From Eumeta japonica (Eukaryota > Arthropoda > Insecta > Lepidoptera > Psychidae), in NCBI GenBank assembly GCA_005406025.1, contig BGZK01001380.1:1-64000 (forward strand): a stretch of 64,000 bases of DNA, written 5' to 3'. The notes beneath the pieces were generated by a model. That model made no database searches, was not told the origin of the DNA, and saw nothing but the letters and a program-made list of their open reading frames with translations. Position 1 is the first letter of the stretch; the number at the start of each line of letters is the position of its first letter. A program made the translations under genes and the position numbers. Of the stretch, positions 12,211-24,957 are shown piece after piece.

Positions 12211-12489
12211 GCAATACATATAAACGATACACTTAGAAAGTATCATTTAATGATGTGGAACTGATGGAGAAGACCACGGATGGCCATCAGAGCTCCTCAG
12301 TGATAAATATTTCACATGTGACGATAAGACATCTCTATGCAACAGAGCAAATTTTGATGGAAACAGTACCGTGCTGATGATGAAGACATAAGGTAGGAAC
12401 AGGAACTCCATAATAAAACAATGTAGCCTAGCCTTAATTGGGCTTATTGGAATCGTTATAAGATTCACACCGATTATAAATGATTGTTA
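12211..12489. other. short unassigned stretch
   Basis: A 73-codon minus-strand ORF (12247-12468) has no motif I recognise. The plus strand shows nothing. Confidence 0.4.
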
Positions 12490-12810
12490 ATCGACTTCAT
12501 AAAAAAGGAGGAGGTGCTATGTTTGTCTTAAAAAATATAGATTTTTTTATGTGTTCAACTATAAGTTCGTCAATTGTGGACTGATTTTGATTTTTTCTGT
12601 TTGCAGGTAAAGCAGGTCAAAAGAATATACAATCTATAAACATGGATATGAAACGTTGAATATTGAATCAAAAAAGAAATCTTTTAATGAACCATAACTG
12701 CGTCCGATTTATCTTTAGTTGAAATCGACCACAAAAACAATTAATTAGTTGTTTTTGAAAACTGTTTAAAAATGATATAAGTATACTTTTAAAAGCGGTT
12801 TTTATTATTT
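12490..12810 (+). repeat. GGAGGAGG-type lepidopteran repeat, fuller copy
   Basis: It begins TCGACTTCATAAAAAAGGAGGAGG and ends near TTTTAAAAGCGGTTTTT, which approximates the complement of the start. The paired ends suggest a nonautonomous DNA element. No coding capacity is present. Confidence 0.55.
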
Positions 12811-13560
12811 TTTTTTAATTATTTTATTTCACGTTTTATTATTATGTAAATGGCTGAAGGTTAAGCGGTGAGCAACTGATGATAAATAACAGTGAAAAAA
12901 AAATAGAAGGAAACAGAAAAAAATATTAGAAAGTAATAAAGGTTTATTATAACTGTCCTATCGGTGATGTAAGCAATAAGAAGCAAGAGATAGTAAATAA
13001 AATACGGAATTAAACTGAATTGAAGCTAAACTTGACATGAAAAAGATAGGCTCATCGGATATGCAAATACAGTCTCCTTCTTCAGAGGTATCATCCGGAA
13101 TTAGCGTCAATCGTTGTCAAGTTTTTGTGAGTGGAATTACCGTCTTTCACATTGAACAATGCTTAGCGCTGTCGTGAAGAAATGTATGAAATCTAATGAA
13201 AGTATTTAATTAGTTTATTTAAAAAATATACATACGTATTGATATACTTGTTGAAATTGTATTTACGTGTGAAATAATAATAAAATAAGTTGAGAGTACC
13301 TCTAAGCGGTGAATTTCGAAACCTAAACCTATGTGTATTGCGTATTACTTATGTACATGTAAAACAATAAAACCTAAAAAAAAAAATGTAAAGCATATCT
13401 GCATTTGCTTTATCATGAAATTACATAGCAGAAATAATTTAAATATAATTTAAGTTCATAAAGTGAATGCCCGATTACTAAAAAATTACGCTGTAAAAAG
13501 TATAAAACAAGAAAATATAGTCATATGAAATTTTTATGTATACACTATTCAATATTTATT
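12811..13560. other. AT-rich sequence, nothing recognised
   Basis: No motif-bearing ORF is present. A few A-rich tracts occur near 12890 and 13380. Confidence 0.5.
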
Positions 13561-14235
13561 GTTACTAGCTTTTGTCTGCGGTTCCGCCCGCGTGTAAATC
13601 AAGTTTTTTCATCATTTATATCGACCGATCACTCTGTCAATCCTGATCCCGATAGGGATAACCTTACTTTCGATTTCAGTCCTGACTTGAAACAATTCTG
13701 GTCCAAACCTAGATTCAGTTTCTTTTTAAAATACTCATAATTTCAGCTGCGGCTACGGCTGCGTGTACACATTACGAATCCTTTTATCTTTTGCATCGAT
13801 CGATGACGTCATCAACCACGATCCCGTTCTCGTCCTCGATTCCATACCAGAAGAACCAATATTCTTACACCGAAATCACACGCAATGCCGTAAACATGTT
13901 TGTTATGAAACGATCTCAGTTACGTTCCTGATGCTGATCCCGGTCCTGCTCTCGCGACTCCGATACTTGGACCGATATTGAACTTGAACCTCTCTAGATC
14001 ATTGTTGTTACCAATAACCGATAGGCATAAGCAAAGAATTCGTCCTATGATCACGTAAGTAAAGTCGCGAGAAAAAGTTAGTGTCTTTATAAATTACAGC
14101 TCTTAATATGTTATTCTGGTGTATAAACTATATTATAGTACCGTTTTAGATAATTATGTTCAGATCTTAAAGCGTGATTGAGTAACAAACATCCAAATAT
14201 ACAAACTATGTCATTTATAATATTAATAGGATAAA
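13560..14235 (+). repeat. interspersed repeat (ACTAGCTTTTGCCCGCGG family)
   Basis: It starts near 13565 with ACTAGCTTTTGTCTGCGG, TTCCGCCCGCGTG and an imperfect internal repeat of GCTGCGGCTACGGCTGCGTG at about 13745. It ends with the 'GAGTAACAAACATCC' and 'CATTTATAATATTAATAGGAT' words near 14180-14235. I recall this head and tail from a moth repeat often found as 3' ends of retroposons. The two ORFs of about 70 codons inside it are not proteins I know. Related heads occur near 16775 (plus) and 37660-37700 (minus). Confidence 0.6.
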
Positions 14236-14936
14236 ATGAACAATGTACACATAATATATTTTAATGCATTTAATAAGAGGATAGGTGTAGTCGTATGTCA
14301 CCTCACATATATAGTTCTTAGGAGACTTCTAGATGTACGGATGATGCACTTTACCCTAAAGCTTATGATTGCTTACTATTGTTAAAATAATACTTTTGTT
14401 AGGGTAGAATACAACTAACGCTATCCTCTGAACATCTCTATGAATATGTATTAAATACATTAAATTAGGCTCTGTGTAAATTATTTATTTGATAGGCAAG
14501 AAATATTGAATTGTGTGTACGTAATAATATCGTGTGAAAATATGTTCTTTTTTCCTACTTTAACGTGATTTGTTAGTAGTCGGATGTTTGTTTTCGAACT
14601 GAATTTTTATTAGCCTGCCTTTGAGGGACAGATAGGGATAGATTCTAGCATAAATTTTTTATTTAAATTTAGGAGTTTGGGACTTAATCAATTTATCCAA
14701 GCTGAACCATTGCGAATTGGGAATCCATTCCATTTGTTCAGTCTCATTTGTCAATGCACTCGTGGAAATCTCAGATAGGAAATTTCGCTCCTTTTTCTAT
14801 TTTTAGGTTCAAATTGTTCCGTTTTCTCTGTTTAACTCTATATCTAGTTTTTACTTTGTACGATTTTCCTCCTAATAGAAATAATTAGTAACAACAGAAT
14901 GCATTAATGAATAAAATTTTGCTATTATTTTATCAG
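14236..14936 (+). other. intron upstream of the receptor TM6 exon
   Basis: No ORF or repeat is assigned. It ends in the acceptor TATTATTTTATCAG at 14936, which fits a splice site for the next exon. I found no earlier receptor exon between 1 and 14936, although exons under about 60 codons could escape notice. Confidence 0.5.
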
Positions 14937-15096
14937 TGAAGTGCTCGAGTAGTGACCCGGAAGTGGGGAGAGTACAGTTACGAAGGTCGGACGAAAGACC
15001 CCTTGCGCGTGCGCGCCGCCGTACTCTGCGCATGACGCTGACCATAGTGACTGTCTTCGCCTGCTGCTGGTTGCCCTATGCCACCATGACATTGTG
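14937..15096 (+). CDS. neuropeptide receptor GPCR, exon with intracellular loop 3 and TM6
   Basis: This internal coding exon has 2 bases of a split codon, 52 whole codons and 2 bases of a Trp codon. It encodes a basic third intracellular loop (SDERPLARARRRTLRM) and TM6 (TLTIVTVFACCWLPYATMTL). CWLPY is the class-A CWxP toggle motif. The acceptor is TTTTATCAG and the donor is GTACGT at 15097, so the flanking introns are phase 1 and phase 2. The loop codons are far more G+C- and CpG-rich than the surrounding intron, as expected for selected coding sequence. The RTLRMTL start of TM6 is typical of the GnRH/AKH/corazonin/ACP receptor group. The earlier exons (N-terminus, TM1-5) are outside the window or unrecognised. 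Confidence 0.88.
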
Positions 15097-17190
15097 GTAC
15101 GTGCACACATATAATAATCATATGTTATATTTTTTTGGAGTAAAATTTGAAATATTTAGAATTTATTATGATATGGAAAACAAGTAAAGGACTTTTCCCA
15201 ACCAATTAAATAAATAAAGGTAAAGCGACGATTTATCTTTGAAAGATCTATTTTCAACGATAAATCGTTGTTGATCAATCGCAATATTAATGGGATGTCC
15301 ATGTTAGTTTCGTTGTTGTTCATTTGTTTGTTTTATAAGCCATCGTGATTTCACGCTATTCCATATATTGAAAGTGCTTATGTACGGCAGTACAGTAGAA
15401 GGCACACTATTGCCAACTCATGGTCGGATTGAGGGCGCGGGTCGGGTTGCTGGTGTTGTGGAAGACAACACTTCATATTTGATAAATTACTTTTTCTATT
15501 ATTCATTTACTAACGTAATATGGCTCGTTTACTCTTATAGCTAATATTTGACGTTGGATTTTATTACAATTTTTAAGTATTTTTTCGGTGATCAAAGTTT
15601 CTATGAATTATCTTGGTAAAAGTTTTCGCCAAATAAAGTAGACTAAGAAAGAATAATAATTACTTTTTTAATTTTGGAAGTGTAAAATTTCAATATTATA
15701 TATTCTATATTTAAGACTCGAATTTTATGAACATGCGTACCAATGTTCATAAAATTTGAATGATTGAAAGGGAGCTAGAGTGTAAAGATTTGAAAGTGAT
15801 TTTACCTTCAACACATCCGCAGCGGATCACGCGGTGCAGTATTATAAAATATTAATATCGCCGCGGTTAAAGTGTTAATCCCTAAGCACGGATTTAATAT
15901 ACATTTCCAGTACAAATGTATGGTAGATTAACAAGGTACACGAATATTATTTGTGAATAGTTCAGTTACAAAAGGTTATTCGAAATCAAACATAAGACAT
16001 TTACATTAAAGATGCTATTTCTAAACTGAACACGAACACACCGACACAGATTACAACGATAACAGCGGCACTAAGGTTACGTAGAGGAAATTAATTAACG
16101 GATTTTTACATTCACGCAACCGGGCGTGGGCAGGCAACAAGTTTCAGCGAAAGAAACTGTTTGTGTGATCGGCCCATGGAATTGCATCCGCCTCGGGGGG
16201 CTGCCCGTCTTCTCGTTCAAGGAGCAGAGTTTTAAATGACTCTTGGGCGTGCAACTATGTTGAAATTAATGATTGTCCTATGGACCGGGAACGTTAGTCT
16301 GTTTTTGCGATCGTTAGTCGAATCGCGTGGACTATTTGCATGCAATCAAGACAACGGGCGTTGGCAGCCCATAGAGTTTATAAAGAAAAAAAGAAGTTCG
16401 TGAAACGATCACTGGACCAGATTTGATTTGCTGGTCACAGGCTTCTACTGTTAGCCGTTCTCGTATTTTTACAACTTTAACATGAATCACATAGTTTCCA
16501 GGTGTAGGACGCATTGAGGGCACTCCATTTACCACTGTTACCTTGATTAATTATCTGCCTCATTAAGAAGTGCTAACTGCAGAATAAAGTGAATTAAAAC
16601 ACTCGACGTTTTTACTAAATGAGGTTTGCAGCACTGAACTACTAAATAATACTGACTTTCTAACCGCAACAACTTTTTCACTTGACTCAAGACTTAATTT
16701 ACAGAGCGTAGTAGAGTAACAAGTTTCTATCGAAACATTCAGAGCGTAAGAGTAGTTTTATCTTAAAACTAACTTTTCCCCGCGGCTTCGTCCACATGGA
16801 TAAATACTCTCGATAGGGATTTTGTTTTTTTTTTAATATCATGAAACTAAACGTTATCCTGAACTCACTATCAATGCTGAATTTGAGTTTTTCCTGATTT
16901 TAGTTTTTTTTTCTTTTTCGTTTTGTTTCGCTTTCCTATAGTCCCAACTTCTCACTCCATGTCTCCCCCTTCCTTCTTTTCCTCTCCCTATCATTTCTCA
17001 TCATATTCTCCATCTCTCTCCTTCACCAAACAAGGCAATCAAATAAACAATTAAATAAATATTTTTTTATTGTGTGTATATGTATATGTAGAGTATGTAG
17101 AACATCATGTAGTTATTTTACTTTTTATAGTAAATATACCGCCTGTTAACATTAATTTAGAATTTAAACATATAAATTAGGAAGATATAA
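15097..17190. other. first 2 kb of the intron, no gene recognised
   Basis: It contains a perfect 13-bp inverted repeat (15721-15756) and a GC-richer block at 16080-16560 with an unassigned 67-codon minus-strand ORF (16332-16535). A repeat head near 16775 reads CCCCGCGGCTTCGTCCACATGG and resembles the family at 13560. A C/T-rich patch lies near 16930-17030. No known protein is seen. Confidence 0.5.
15721..15756. repeat. 13-bp perfect inverted repeat, 10-base loop
   Basis: The arms AATTTTATGAACA and TGTTCATAAAATT surround TGCGTACCAA. The arms do not diverge from each other and no gene is next to them. Confidence 0.8.
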
Positions 17191-18677
17191 TCAAGGCATT
17201 CAAGTCGTTGGTTAATGAAAAAGACCGCTGTAAACTCCATTATTAATTGTATTGCACCACACTTGGAGCTGGTTTTTAATAAATGTCTGAATGTTGGCAT
17301 GTTTCCTGATCTGATAAAAGAAAGCAAAGTTGTTCTTATATTCAAAGGTGGTAGTAAATCTAACCCCACTAACTTTAGGCCTATATCTATACTGCCGGCA
17401 TTAAGTAAAATTTTTGAAAAGTTGATCCTAAATCAATTTCTACTATATTTTTATAGTAGTAATCTGATGTCCAAAAAACAACTCGGTTTCACACGGGGTC
17501 GCTCAACAATTGATGCTGGTGTTGAGCTTGTTAAAAAAATTTTTGAAGCCTGGGAGGATTTGCGGAATGCGATAGGAGTGTTTTACGATTTCTCCAAGGT
17601 GTTCGACTGCGTAAATCACGAAACACTGATCAGAAAGCTCCATCATTATGGAGTTACGGGTCGTGCACTCGACCTACTAGCATCATATTTGATTAACAGA
17701 GTCCAGAAGGTCGATGTCAATAACATGAGATTTTCTAGATACGTGATCCGCATGGGGGTGCCACAGGGATCGATCCTCCGTCCGTTATTGTTTTTAATTT
17801 ATATCAATGACTTACCTAGTCTTGTTGAGGATATTTATGAGATAGTGTTAGTGGCAGTTGATACCTTTTTATTATTAAAAGTTAAAAGACATTCACTTGA
17901 TTATGACGATATGAACATTGCTATCTCCAGAATTGAAGAATGATTTACTCTAAATAATTTACTTCTTAATAAGAAGAAAACAAAATGTGTGAAATTCTCA
18001 CTTCCGAATGTGAAAAATGGATCTGGTTCTATTTTAATATGAAACGAGGAATTAGAACTTATTTACATTACTGTATTCCTAGGTCTTACTTTAGATTATA
18101 AACTTCAGTGGGTCGTCATATCAGTGGGTGGGCGAAAAGGCTTAGCTCTGCTGCATTTGCAATTGAAAAAATAAGAAATATATCCGATATCAAAATCGCT
18201 AGATTGGTTTATTTTAGCTATTTCCGTGGCTTAATATATATGACATCCTGCTTTGGGGACATGCTGTGGATGTTCACAAAAGTTGTTTTGCAAAAGCGGG
18301 CCATCCCCTCATTTTACGAGCTGGGAACACGTGTTTCTCCTAGAAGTAAGTTTAAAGAAATTGGAACTTTAACTGTGGCATTGCAGATTATTTATTTACA
18401 TGTAAGCGGCTATGTGTGCACATGTTCAATAAGATTCCTGTGGATATATAAAATTTACCCTTATACAAATTTAAAGTATTTGTTAAGTAAACACTTTGCA
18501 CAAAAGGGTATTATACAATCTGTGACATTTAGCGGATAAATGGACATAATGAGCCCGACCCCCTATAGGTTTTTTCCTGCATTAGTTTTATATATCATTG
18601 TAAATTCTTTAAATGTTATGACGTATTTCAAGTGTTATATCATAACCAATGAAATAAAGATATTTTGAATTTGAATA
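17190..18677 (+). mobile_element. Jockey/CR1-type non-LTR retrotransposon, 5'-truncated, dead
   Basis: The frame at 17215-17943 encodes a reverse transcriptase: NFRPISILPALSKIFEKL (fingers), QLGFTRGRSTIDA, VFYDFSKVFDCVNHE (motif A with its Asp), MGVPQGSILRPLLFLIY (motif B) and VAVDTFLL where YADDxxLL is expected, so the first catalytic Asp is Val. After the TGA the same frame continues (FTLNNLLLNKKKTKCVKFS). A shifted frame at 18108-18540 gives the thumb and C-terminus (GRHISGWAKRLSSAAFAIEKIR). The tail ATGAAATAAAGATATTTTGAATTTGAAT near 18650 is the usual 3' end of this type. The start lies near the fingers, so the element is truncated at its 5' end, as incomplete target-primed reverse transcription produces. 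Confidence 0.93.
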
Positions 18678-20160
18678 AAGAAATTATTTAGTAGGATACA
18701 TAATGACCCGAGATTATTCTATCAACATGCACTAAAATTTTTAATGTTATTAGTTTTGGTCACGTTAGTAAAATCGTAAGTATCATAAAAAGCTGTGAGC
18801 AAATACTAGTTTAAACACAAACCTCACTATCGAATATAGTTTCATATTAAAAAAGAATAACGTAACTCGGACCAATAAGTGCATCAACTGGTAAATATAT
18901 AGAGAGATGTTGTTTTATAATAGGTCGGTATGGAGATGTGTATGCAGGCACACGACATCAACACCTTAACGGGTGTATTGTACGTGCCCCTTTTCTACGA
19001 CGATTAAGTGGGCAGCTGATTTTTCACCACATTTTATTTTATTTAGCTCATGATCGGGCATATACATTTATGAGGGCCTGTTATAATATTAAACATTATC
19101 ACCTCCTTGACCTACTTTGTACATACACAAACAAATACAAATAATTGCACAATATATATAGACCGCAAAATGCATATGAACCCTCTACTTAAAATTAAAT
19201 GTAGTACTATGTCAGGGGCGAACGTCTCGTCCCTTGTATTATGATGATACTTCCACCGGTAGACGGCGAACGAACTTGAAATCATATTATCAGGCGAGAC
19301 GAGGTAACGTTGACCATCTTGATTTTATCAATTATACCTGGTACATACGAGCTTTGTTGGCCGCGTGGCCACAATCGAACATCGGCATCGGTATCGCATT
19401 CTTTGCTTCAATAGAGTGTCGTTCATTTTACGTTTTTGATAGCAGGAAAAACTGATTCTAAGTTTAGTCGGCAGCGTGGGCTAGCAGCACGTGCAAATAT
19501 TGTATCACACGCCTATTCCAAGGCATGTCTTTTGCACGCCTCCAAGGAGTTTGTTCTTTATTCTCACAAAATAGACAAAACATGGAGAGCGCTCACTTTT
19601 AAACCTCTGTATTTTTGTAACAATGCACTTATATTCTGTAAAATACACACTTTTATAGAGAATATACTGCAAACTATACATTAAATACTGTTTGAAGTCT
19701 TTCACTAAATATTATTGCAGAAAAAAAACTGATTACATAATTATTTTGTTGGACGTCAATTAGTTTGTAGTTCAGATGTTCAGATGATAAATAAATAACG
19801 CTTGAACCATTAGACGAAATGAGCTGTTTTTTTTACTATGTATGGAAACTCTTAACAAATAAGCCCTTAAAACTCTTAATTAATAAGAATATCAAGGCTG
19901 AAAAATTCTTCAATTTTCTACAATAAACATTTAAACTCAATGAGTTATAAAAAGTTGAAAAACTACGGCAATGTAGTACTCCGTTGAAAGCAAGTAAGTA
20001 CTTTACAAGCAGGTGCAACGTCTTAAAGCGAGACGTTAAATAATTTAAAAAAAAATTTGATATTTTTTTAAAGGAATAATCGATTTTATAATAGTATAAT
20101 TAATTTTATTGTAATTATATGTGCTCTAAATAAGTAGCTATGGAGAATTTTTTAAATTAA
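18678..20160. other. intron sequence with no recognised gene
   Basis: A somewhat GC-richer block at 19200-19540 carries two overlapping plus-strand ORFs (19234-19455 and 19436-19684) with no known motif. The rest is AT-rich. Confidence 0.45.
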
Positions 20161-20400
20161 CGTTTTATAAATCGATGAACGCCGGCTGCACGCTCGAAAA
20201 AGCATGACTCATTGTCGCGTACCGCCTGAGCCGAGCGTGCGAGCGAGAGCGCGGAACAATAGAGAGGCACGATCGGCCAAAGCGCTCGGCTTGTGACGCA
20301 TCTATCTCTTTACTGTATAATTTAAGTAGAAAAATATTTGAATTAACGAGTGCAAATAAATATTAATTTATTGAAAACATTGTCATTTTCAATTAACTCC
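20160..20400. repeat. GC-rich island, probable dispersed repeat
   Basis: Between AT-rich flanks, 20175-20300 is CG-dense (GAACGCCGGCTGCACGCTCG, GCGTGCGAGCGAGAGCGCGG) and is followed by AACGAGTGCAAATAAATATT. Short CpG-rich islands of this kind in insect introns are usually transposon-derived. I cannot name the family, and no ORF crosses it. Confidence 0.35.
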
Positions 20401-22690
20401 TTCTTTGTATTATACAAAATAATGATAATTCAGTGATAATAATTCAATTCAATTGATGAAAAATTGCATTTTTCATCAATGTTTTCTTACGACATTATCA
20501 CGTAAAATTATCGTCCGTAAACCGACTTTACAGACAACCAATTTTTTTTTAATATAAAAATGTTAGCACTGAAATATATTGTACTATAGTAACTTATTTT
20601 ACATAGAGATGTAGTTGACTAGAGATATTTCATATATAAATTATTTTTTAACAGATATGAGTTTGGATAGAAAAAATTGCAATAGACTTCTTTTTTATAT
20701 AATAAAATTATTTTTTCATAGACATATTTTTTAATATAAAAATTTTTACCTATAAACATAATATACGGAAATGTGTCGTGATATCTGTGCATAGAAATGT
20801 TTTTGTGTTCGTCTGTAACCGTGTATGGGAGGAATACTTAGCGCTAATTTTATTATTGCAGCAAAAGAATTGATAAAAATAATAGTGTGTTGAACTTCAA
20901 TTTTTTTTATTTATTTGTCATAAATAATTTGTCTAGCTGCGTTGTGATCTGATTTATAATAAGTGGTATTTTATAAAATTAATGTTATAACGAGTATAAT
21001 TTTATAAAATGTTCGAGGGGCAAACGTGCATACGAGATACCAGAGTCAGTGTGTTGCCAATTTCTTGGGCAGGAATAAAGTATCTGATGGCGGGGGGAAT
21101 GAGGTGACAGAGGAAGTCGTAGACCACCGGAGCTGTCCTTCAATGGAAAAAACTCAAAATCGAAAGCTGTTAATTCTTGTTTATATTTTGTTAAAATGTG
21201 GTGTCTTACCGGTCAGGCCGGCCTATTTTCGTGTTACAGTTAAAATGAATAAATACAGCGTAGCACCACCACAATAGTCTTAAGCGAGACATTGAGCTGC
21301 TGTCCATGTATTTAGATATTGTATGTATGTATGTAGGTATTCTAAGCGCTGAAATTTCCGTTACGTGTTATTCATATGGATTTATTCATCGAAAAGTTGT
21401 TAGGTGGCAAGGTCTCTTTACTTAAAATCGATCAGTTACCAGCAGAAGTGTAAACTCTACGCGGTGATCGTTTGATTAGTGTCGCGTATAGAACAGTTAT
21501 AATAGCTTATGTCAGTTTTCCACTTGTGACGCGCTTGGAAGATACTGTTTCCTGGTGATATTCCTTTATGCGTCATATTTTTCTATCGATTTCCTGGAAT
21601 TGCTAAATTCAGCATCGGCTTTAGCGAAATTAATATCTTTATCTGAAAACGTTACTTTCCGCGCGCCGAGTCGAGACAGGAAGCAGCTTAATACGGCGGA
21701 TGTAGGCGTTGAGATAGCGGGGATTTCAGTGAACACGGTTCATGTCATGATTTCACTTTCCTATTTTGTATCACCGCCATCGATTTATGACAGTTTTCAG
21801 GACACGGTCAAGTTTAGACACGTGAAGCGTTGGTATGGTTCGAATATTTCCAAAAAATACTTCTAGTTCATATGCTACATAAAAGGAAAAGATTGGAAGG
21901 ATCCATCTATTCCGAAGTCAACCAAATAACTGTACTGATTCGGAGCGCCTTCTTCGATGTTTATATGTAACAGGTCTCTTTCTTATCGATCTGCCTTTTT
22001 CGATTGTTATCCGCGCGGGTCCTCTTATATGCACCAACGCGTCTCCTTTTTTCTCGTTATTTAAATACTACGTTAATAATTAGTCTCAAAATATCTTATA
22101 ATGCATAGCTTAGATTCCAATAATTATTAATTTATTTTATCATTCTCGTACTACAAATGAAGCAGTCATAATTTTTTATTGTCGATCTTGTACAAAGTGA
22201 CGAAGGGAGACCGATAGAAAGTTATTTGGAACTCATTGAATTTGACAAAATGTTACTGTTTTCAAAATAGCCGATCTATTTTAGAAAATTTTGTGATTTT
22301 GCCAAATTGATTTAGATTGATATAAATAGTTATTGCAGATATTTGGCCATTAATCACTTGTGTTTTCTTCATCTGTAATTTATCTCTTATTTACCATAAT
22401 ATAAAAAAATCTGATCCTTGCAGTTTATTTTTTATTTGACAATAAAATTTCTAAAATTATTTTTTCATTAAAAATTTTTAACTTTGTTATTTTTTTTATA
22501 AACAACCATGGCATGTAGATTCGTTAGTATTAGTTTAAAACTTCTCCATTTTGTCGTCTTTTAAATAATACCAATTAAAACATGTATTGCTTTCATGTTA
22601 TTAAAAATATTGGTGACGTGTTGATTTATGGTAAATTATAAATAAACTTCTATCAAATGAAATAAAATAATAAATAATTTCACAAAAAAA
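20401..22690. other. intron sequence, two unassigned ORFs
   Basis: Plus-strand ORFs at 21026-21277 (83 codons) and 21555-21866 (103 codons) are open and less AT-rich than their surroundings. Neither has a domain, signal peptide or family motif I recognise. The 103-codon ORF starts with a hydrophobic stretch (FLYASYFSIDFLELL), but no splice or promoter context supports it. They may be remnants of an unidentified repeat. Confidence 0.4.
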
Positions 22691-23340
22691 CTGTTTATTT
22701 GATTATCGCAATACGTCTTAAAAATGTCTATCACCATTCCTAACGCACAATCTAGCACGTTTTGTTATGTTTGTTGTTGCAGCGCTTAGTCTAATTTCTT
22801 TTTTCATTTTCATAAAAGCTTGTTCTATTCTTTTTAATAAATGGTTATGGCTTTGGATCTCTTTACTTCATAAACCAGATCCTTAGCTCGTCCCCATACA
22901 TGATAACGAGTGGCGTTAAGGTCTGGGAGCGAGCAGGACATAATACAGATTCGTTTCTGCTTATCCAACGATTTGGAAAATGCTTCTTTGAAAACTCTCG
23001 AACTGTAATGCCGTGACGGGTGGGACATCCACCGTTTTACAAAATCATATCTCTTCTTACATTTAAAGGAATTTCTTTTGAAATGTTGGGCAGTGTATTT
23101 TCCAAAAACTTTAAATAATTTTCTCCATCCAAGTTACCTGGTATGTAATAGCAACCAATCAAAATTTGCTCAATGACTTCCACTCAAACGTTAATACTAA
23201 ATTTATATTAAAAACTGATTTGTTTTACTAAAAGAGAATTTTTACCACTCCAATAGCAAAGGTTATGGAAGTTAGTAATCTCTTCTCTTGAAAATTTTAA
23301 CTCATCCGTCCACAGATTTTTTTTTTGAAAAGAAACTTCT
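22690..23340 (-). mobile_element. mariner/Tc1-superfamily transposase remnant (minus strand)
   Basis: On the minus strand, shifted frames give the catalytic half of an IS630-Tc1-mariner DDE transposase in order: ITNFHNLCYWSGKN (the 'H..N.HYWs.eNP' block), IPGNLDGENYLKFLENTLP, EIPLNVRRDMILQNGGCPTRH (second metal-ligand region, where the usual DGAPPH Asp is Asn), then SCSLPDLNATRYHVWGRAKD for 'WPARSPDLN..DyhvWG..Kd', which keeps the PDL Asp. The C-terminal helix follows with several stops. The N-terminal HTH is missing. This is a different lineage from the mariners at 5.3 and 60 kb. Confidence 0.85.
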
Positions 23341-23371
23341 TTATCGACGCGTGAGAGAAATTTTCGTCGTC

Positions 23372-23480
23372 AAGTTTTTCTGTTACGCGCTATATTTATT
23401 TCTAAGTCACATTTTTCTGTTACGCGCCATATTTATTTATAAGTCACGTTTTTCTATTACGAGCCTTGTTTATTTCTAAA
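23372..23480 (+). repeat. 37-bp tandem repeat, three units
   Basis: TTTTTCTGTTACGCGC(T/C)ATATTTATTT...AAGTCAC recurs with its TGTTAC word at 23381, 23418 and (as TATTAC) 23455, an exact 37-bp period. The third unit is diverged. It lies just beyond the upstream end of the minus-strand mariner-like remnant. Confidence 0.8.
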
Positions 23481-23639
23481 ACTCAGTAGTGACATGAAAA
23501 ATAATGTATTTCAATGATAAAGTGATAGGCAAAAAAATAAATAAAAGGATTTATTCTAATTCCAGTGGATTTCTAACAAAAGTAAGTAATTATATCTTTT
23601 TTTGTAATATATCCAACACGTGATTGTGATTATGGTATT

Positions 23640-23985
23640 TATTTTTAGGGTTCCGTACCTCAAAAGGAAAAAAACGCAACTCTTATAGGATCACTTTGCT
23701 GTCCATCTGTCTGTCAAGACCCTATTTCTCAGGAACGCGCGGAGGTATCAAACTGAAATTCATATCAAATACTCAAGTCTACTGTCCCTTAGAGCTGTAA
23801 AAAAATCAAACATCTAAGTCAACGCAATCAAAAGATACAGCCTTTAAGCCGCTAATTTTCGACACTCGCAAGGGAATGAAAACCTACAGGGTACTTCCCG
23901 TGAAATCAGAATCTTGAAATTTGGTACGAAGCAACGTCTTATAGCACAGATAAAGGAAAAACTGTGAAAACCATAAAGTTTTAGT
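23640..23985 (+). repeat. GGGTTCCGTACC-family lepidopteran repeat
   Basis: It starts TAGGGTTCCGTACCTCAAAAGG and continues through TCACTTTGCTGTCCATCTGTCTGTC, a phrase I recall from one of the commonest dispersed repeats of moths. A reverse-oriented copy lies at 24958-25425 and a fragment at 5085. It is noncoding. Confidence 0.7.
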
Positions 23986-24957
23986 TACATCATATAATAA
24001 AAATGTTTTTTAAAATTTTAAACATCTTTTTTAAAAAGAGTCGATCTTCAACATCGCTATTAAGTAAGAAACGGCAAAAATTGTTCTTCTTATTGGATCA
24101 CCTTCCTCTAAACCTTGTACAGGGCTATAGTGCGATGATGCTGCCGATCAATCCTGAAAAGGAACTATATTTTCCATTGGGACTAATTCAATTGACGTGC
24201 TATTTTGAAGAACTGGTCGCAAGATCTCTTCAAAATTTTTTGCTATCAAATTTTCAAAATATGGGTCAATAAGACAAGCTCGAACACCAGCCTATGCATT
24301 CGTCGAGCTAAGTTCGCATCTGAATCACCCATTCCGTGCAATAACATTACGTTCGTATATCCAGCGTCAGTAAATGCCGCCATTTTACTATTGAGTAGGA
24401 CAATAGAAATCACAGAGCAATACCTACAGCAAAGATCAGTAAAAAACAGACAACAATCTCAGTATATTAATAAAAATACATCACATCCTCTCACAATAAC
24501 ACAGTTAAGAAATTTAATACAACTACATATAGCTTAATTATATCTAAAATTATAATGCTATACGGAATATAGAACAATGGTTTTATTTCTGTGATTACAG
24601 TCGAATTTTGTAGATTGTATATAAAATAAAATTCGATGACGCTTTACAAAACAGAGCTTTATAGACACGCCCTATCTGCAAAGAACAATATGTATTATTT
24701 TCAGGAACTAGCAAAACAATTTATTGTCGCTCTTTCTTTTTGTAAAGATAAAATGCGTGACGTTAGAATTCATATATTTTAGATATTTAAAAAAAAGTTT
24801 TGCAGTCACACGCGGCATCGGCTTAAGGCGCAAGTGATTCCCGCCTGGGGACATAAAGCTGATTGCTTTAAAAGTATCAAAACACTTTTAAGTGTACAGT
24901 TTCTGTCAACAAACAAAAAGGAAAAGTTCACATGATCCGTTGCACCAGATGTATAAG
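23986..24957. other. unassigned stretch between two repeat copies
   Basis: Overlapping plus-strand ORFs at 24003-24272 and 24205-24537 show no motif I know. The sequence sits between two oppositely oriented GGGTTCCGTACC-family copies and may be part of a larger composite element. Confidence 0.4.

Noticed and set aside
13525..13981. Two plus-strand ORFs of about 70 codons
   Set aside because: Both are inside the ACTAGCTTTTGCCCGCGG repeat, with no domain or splice context.
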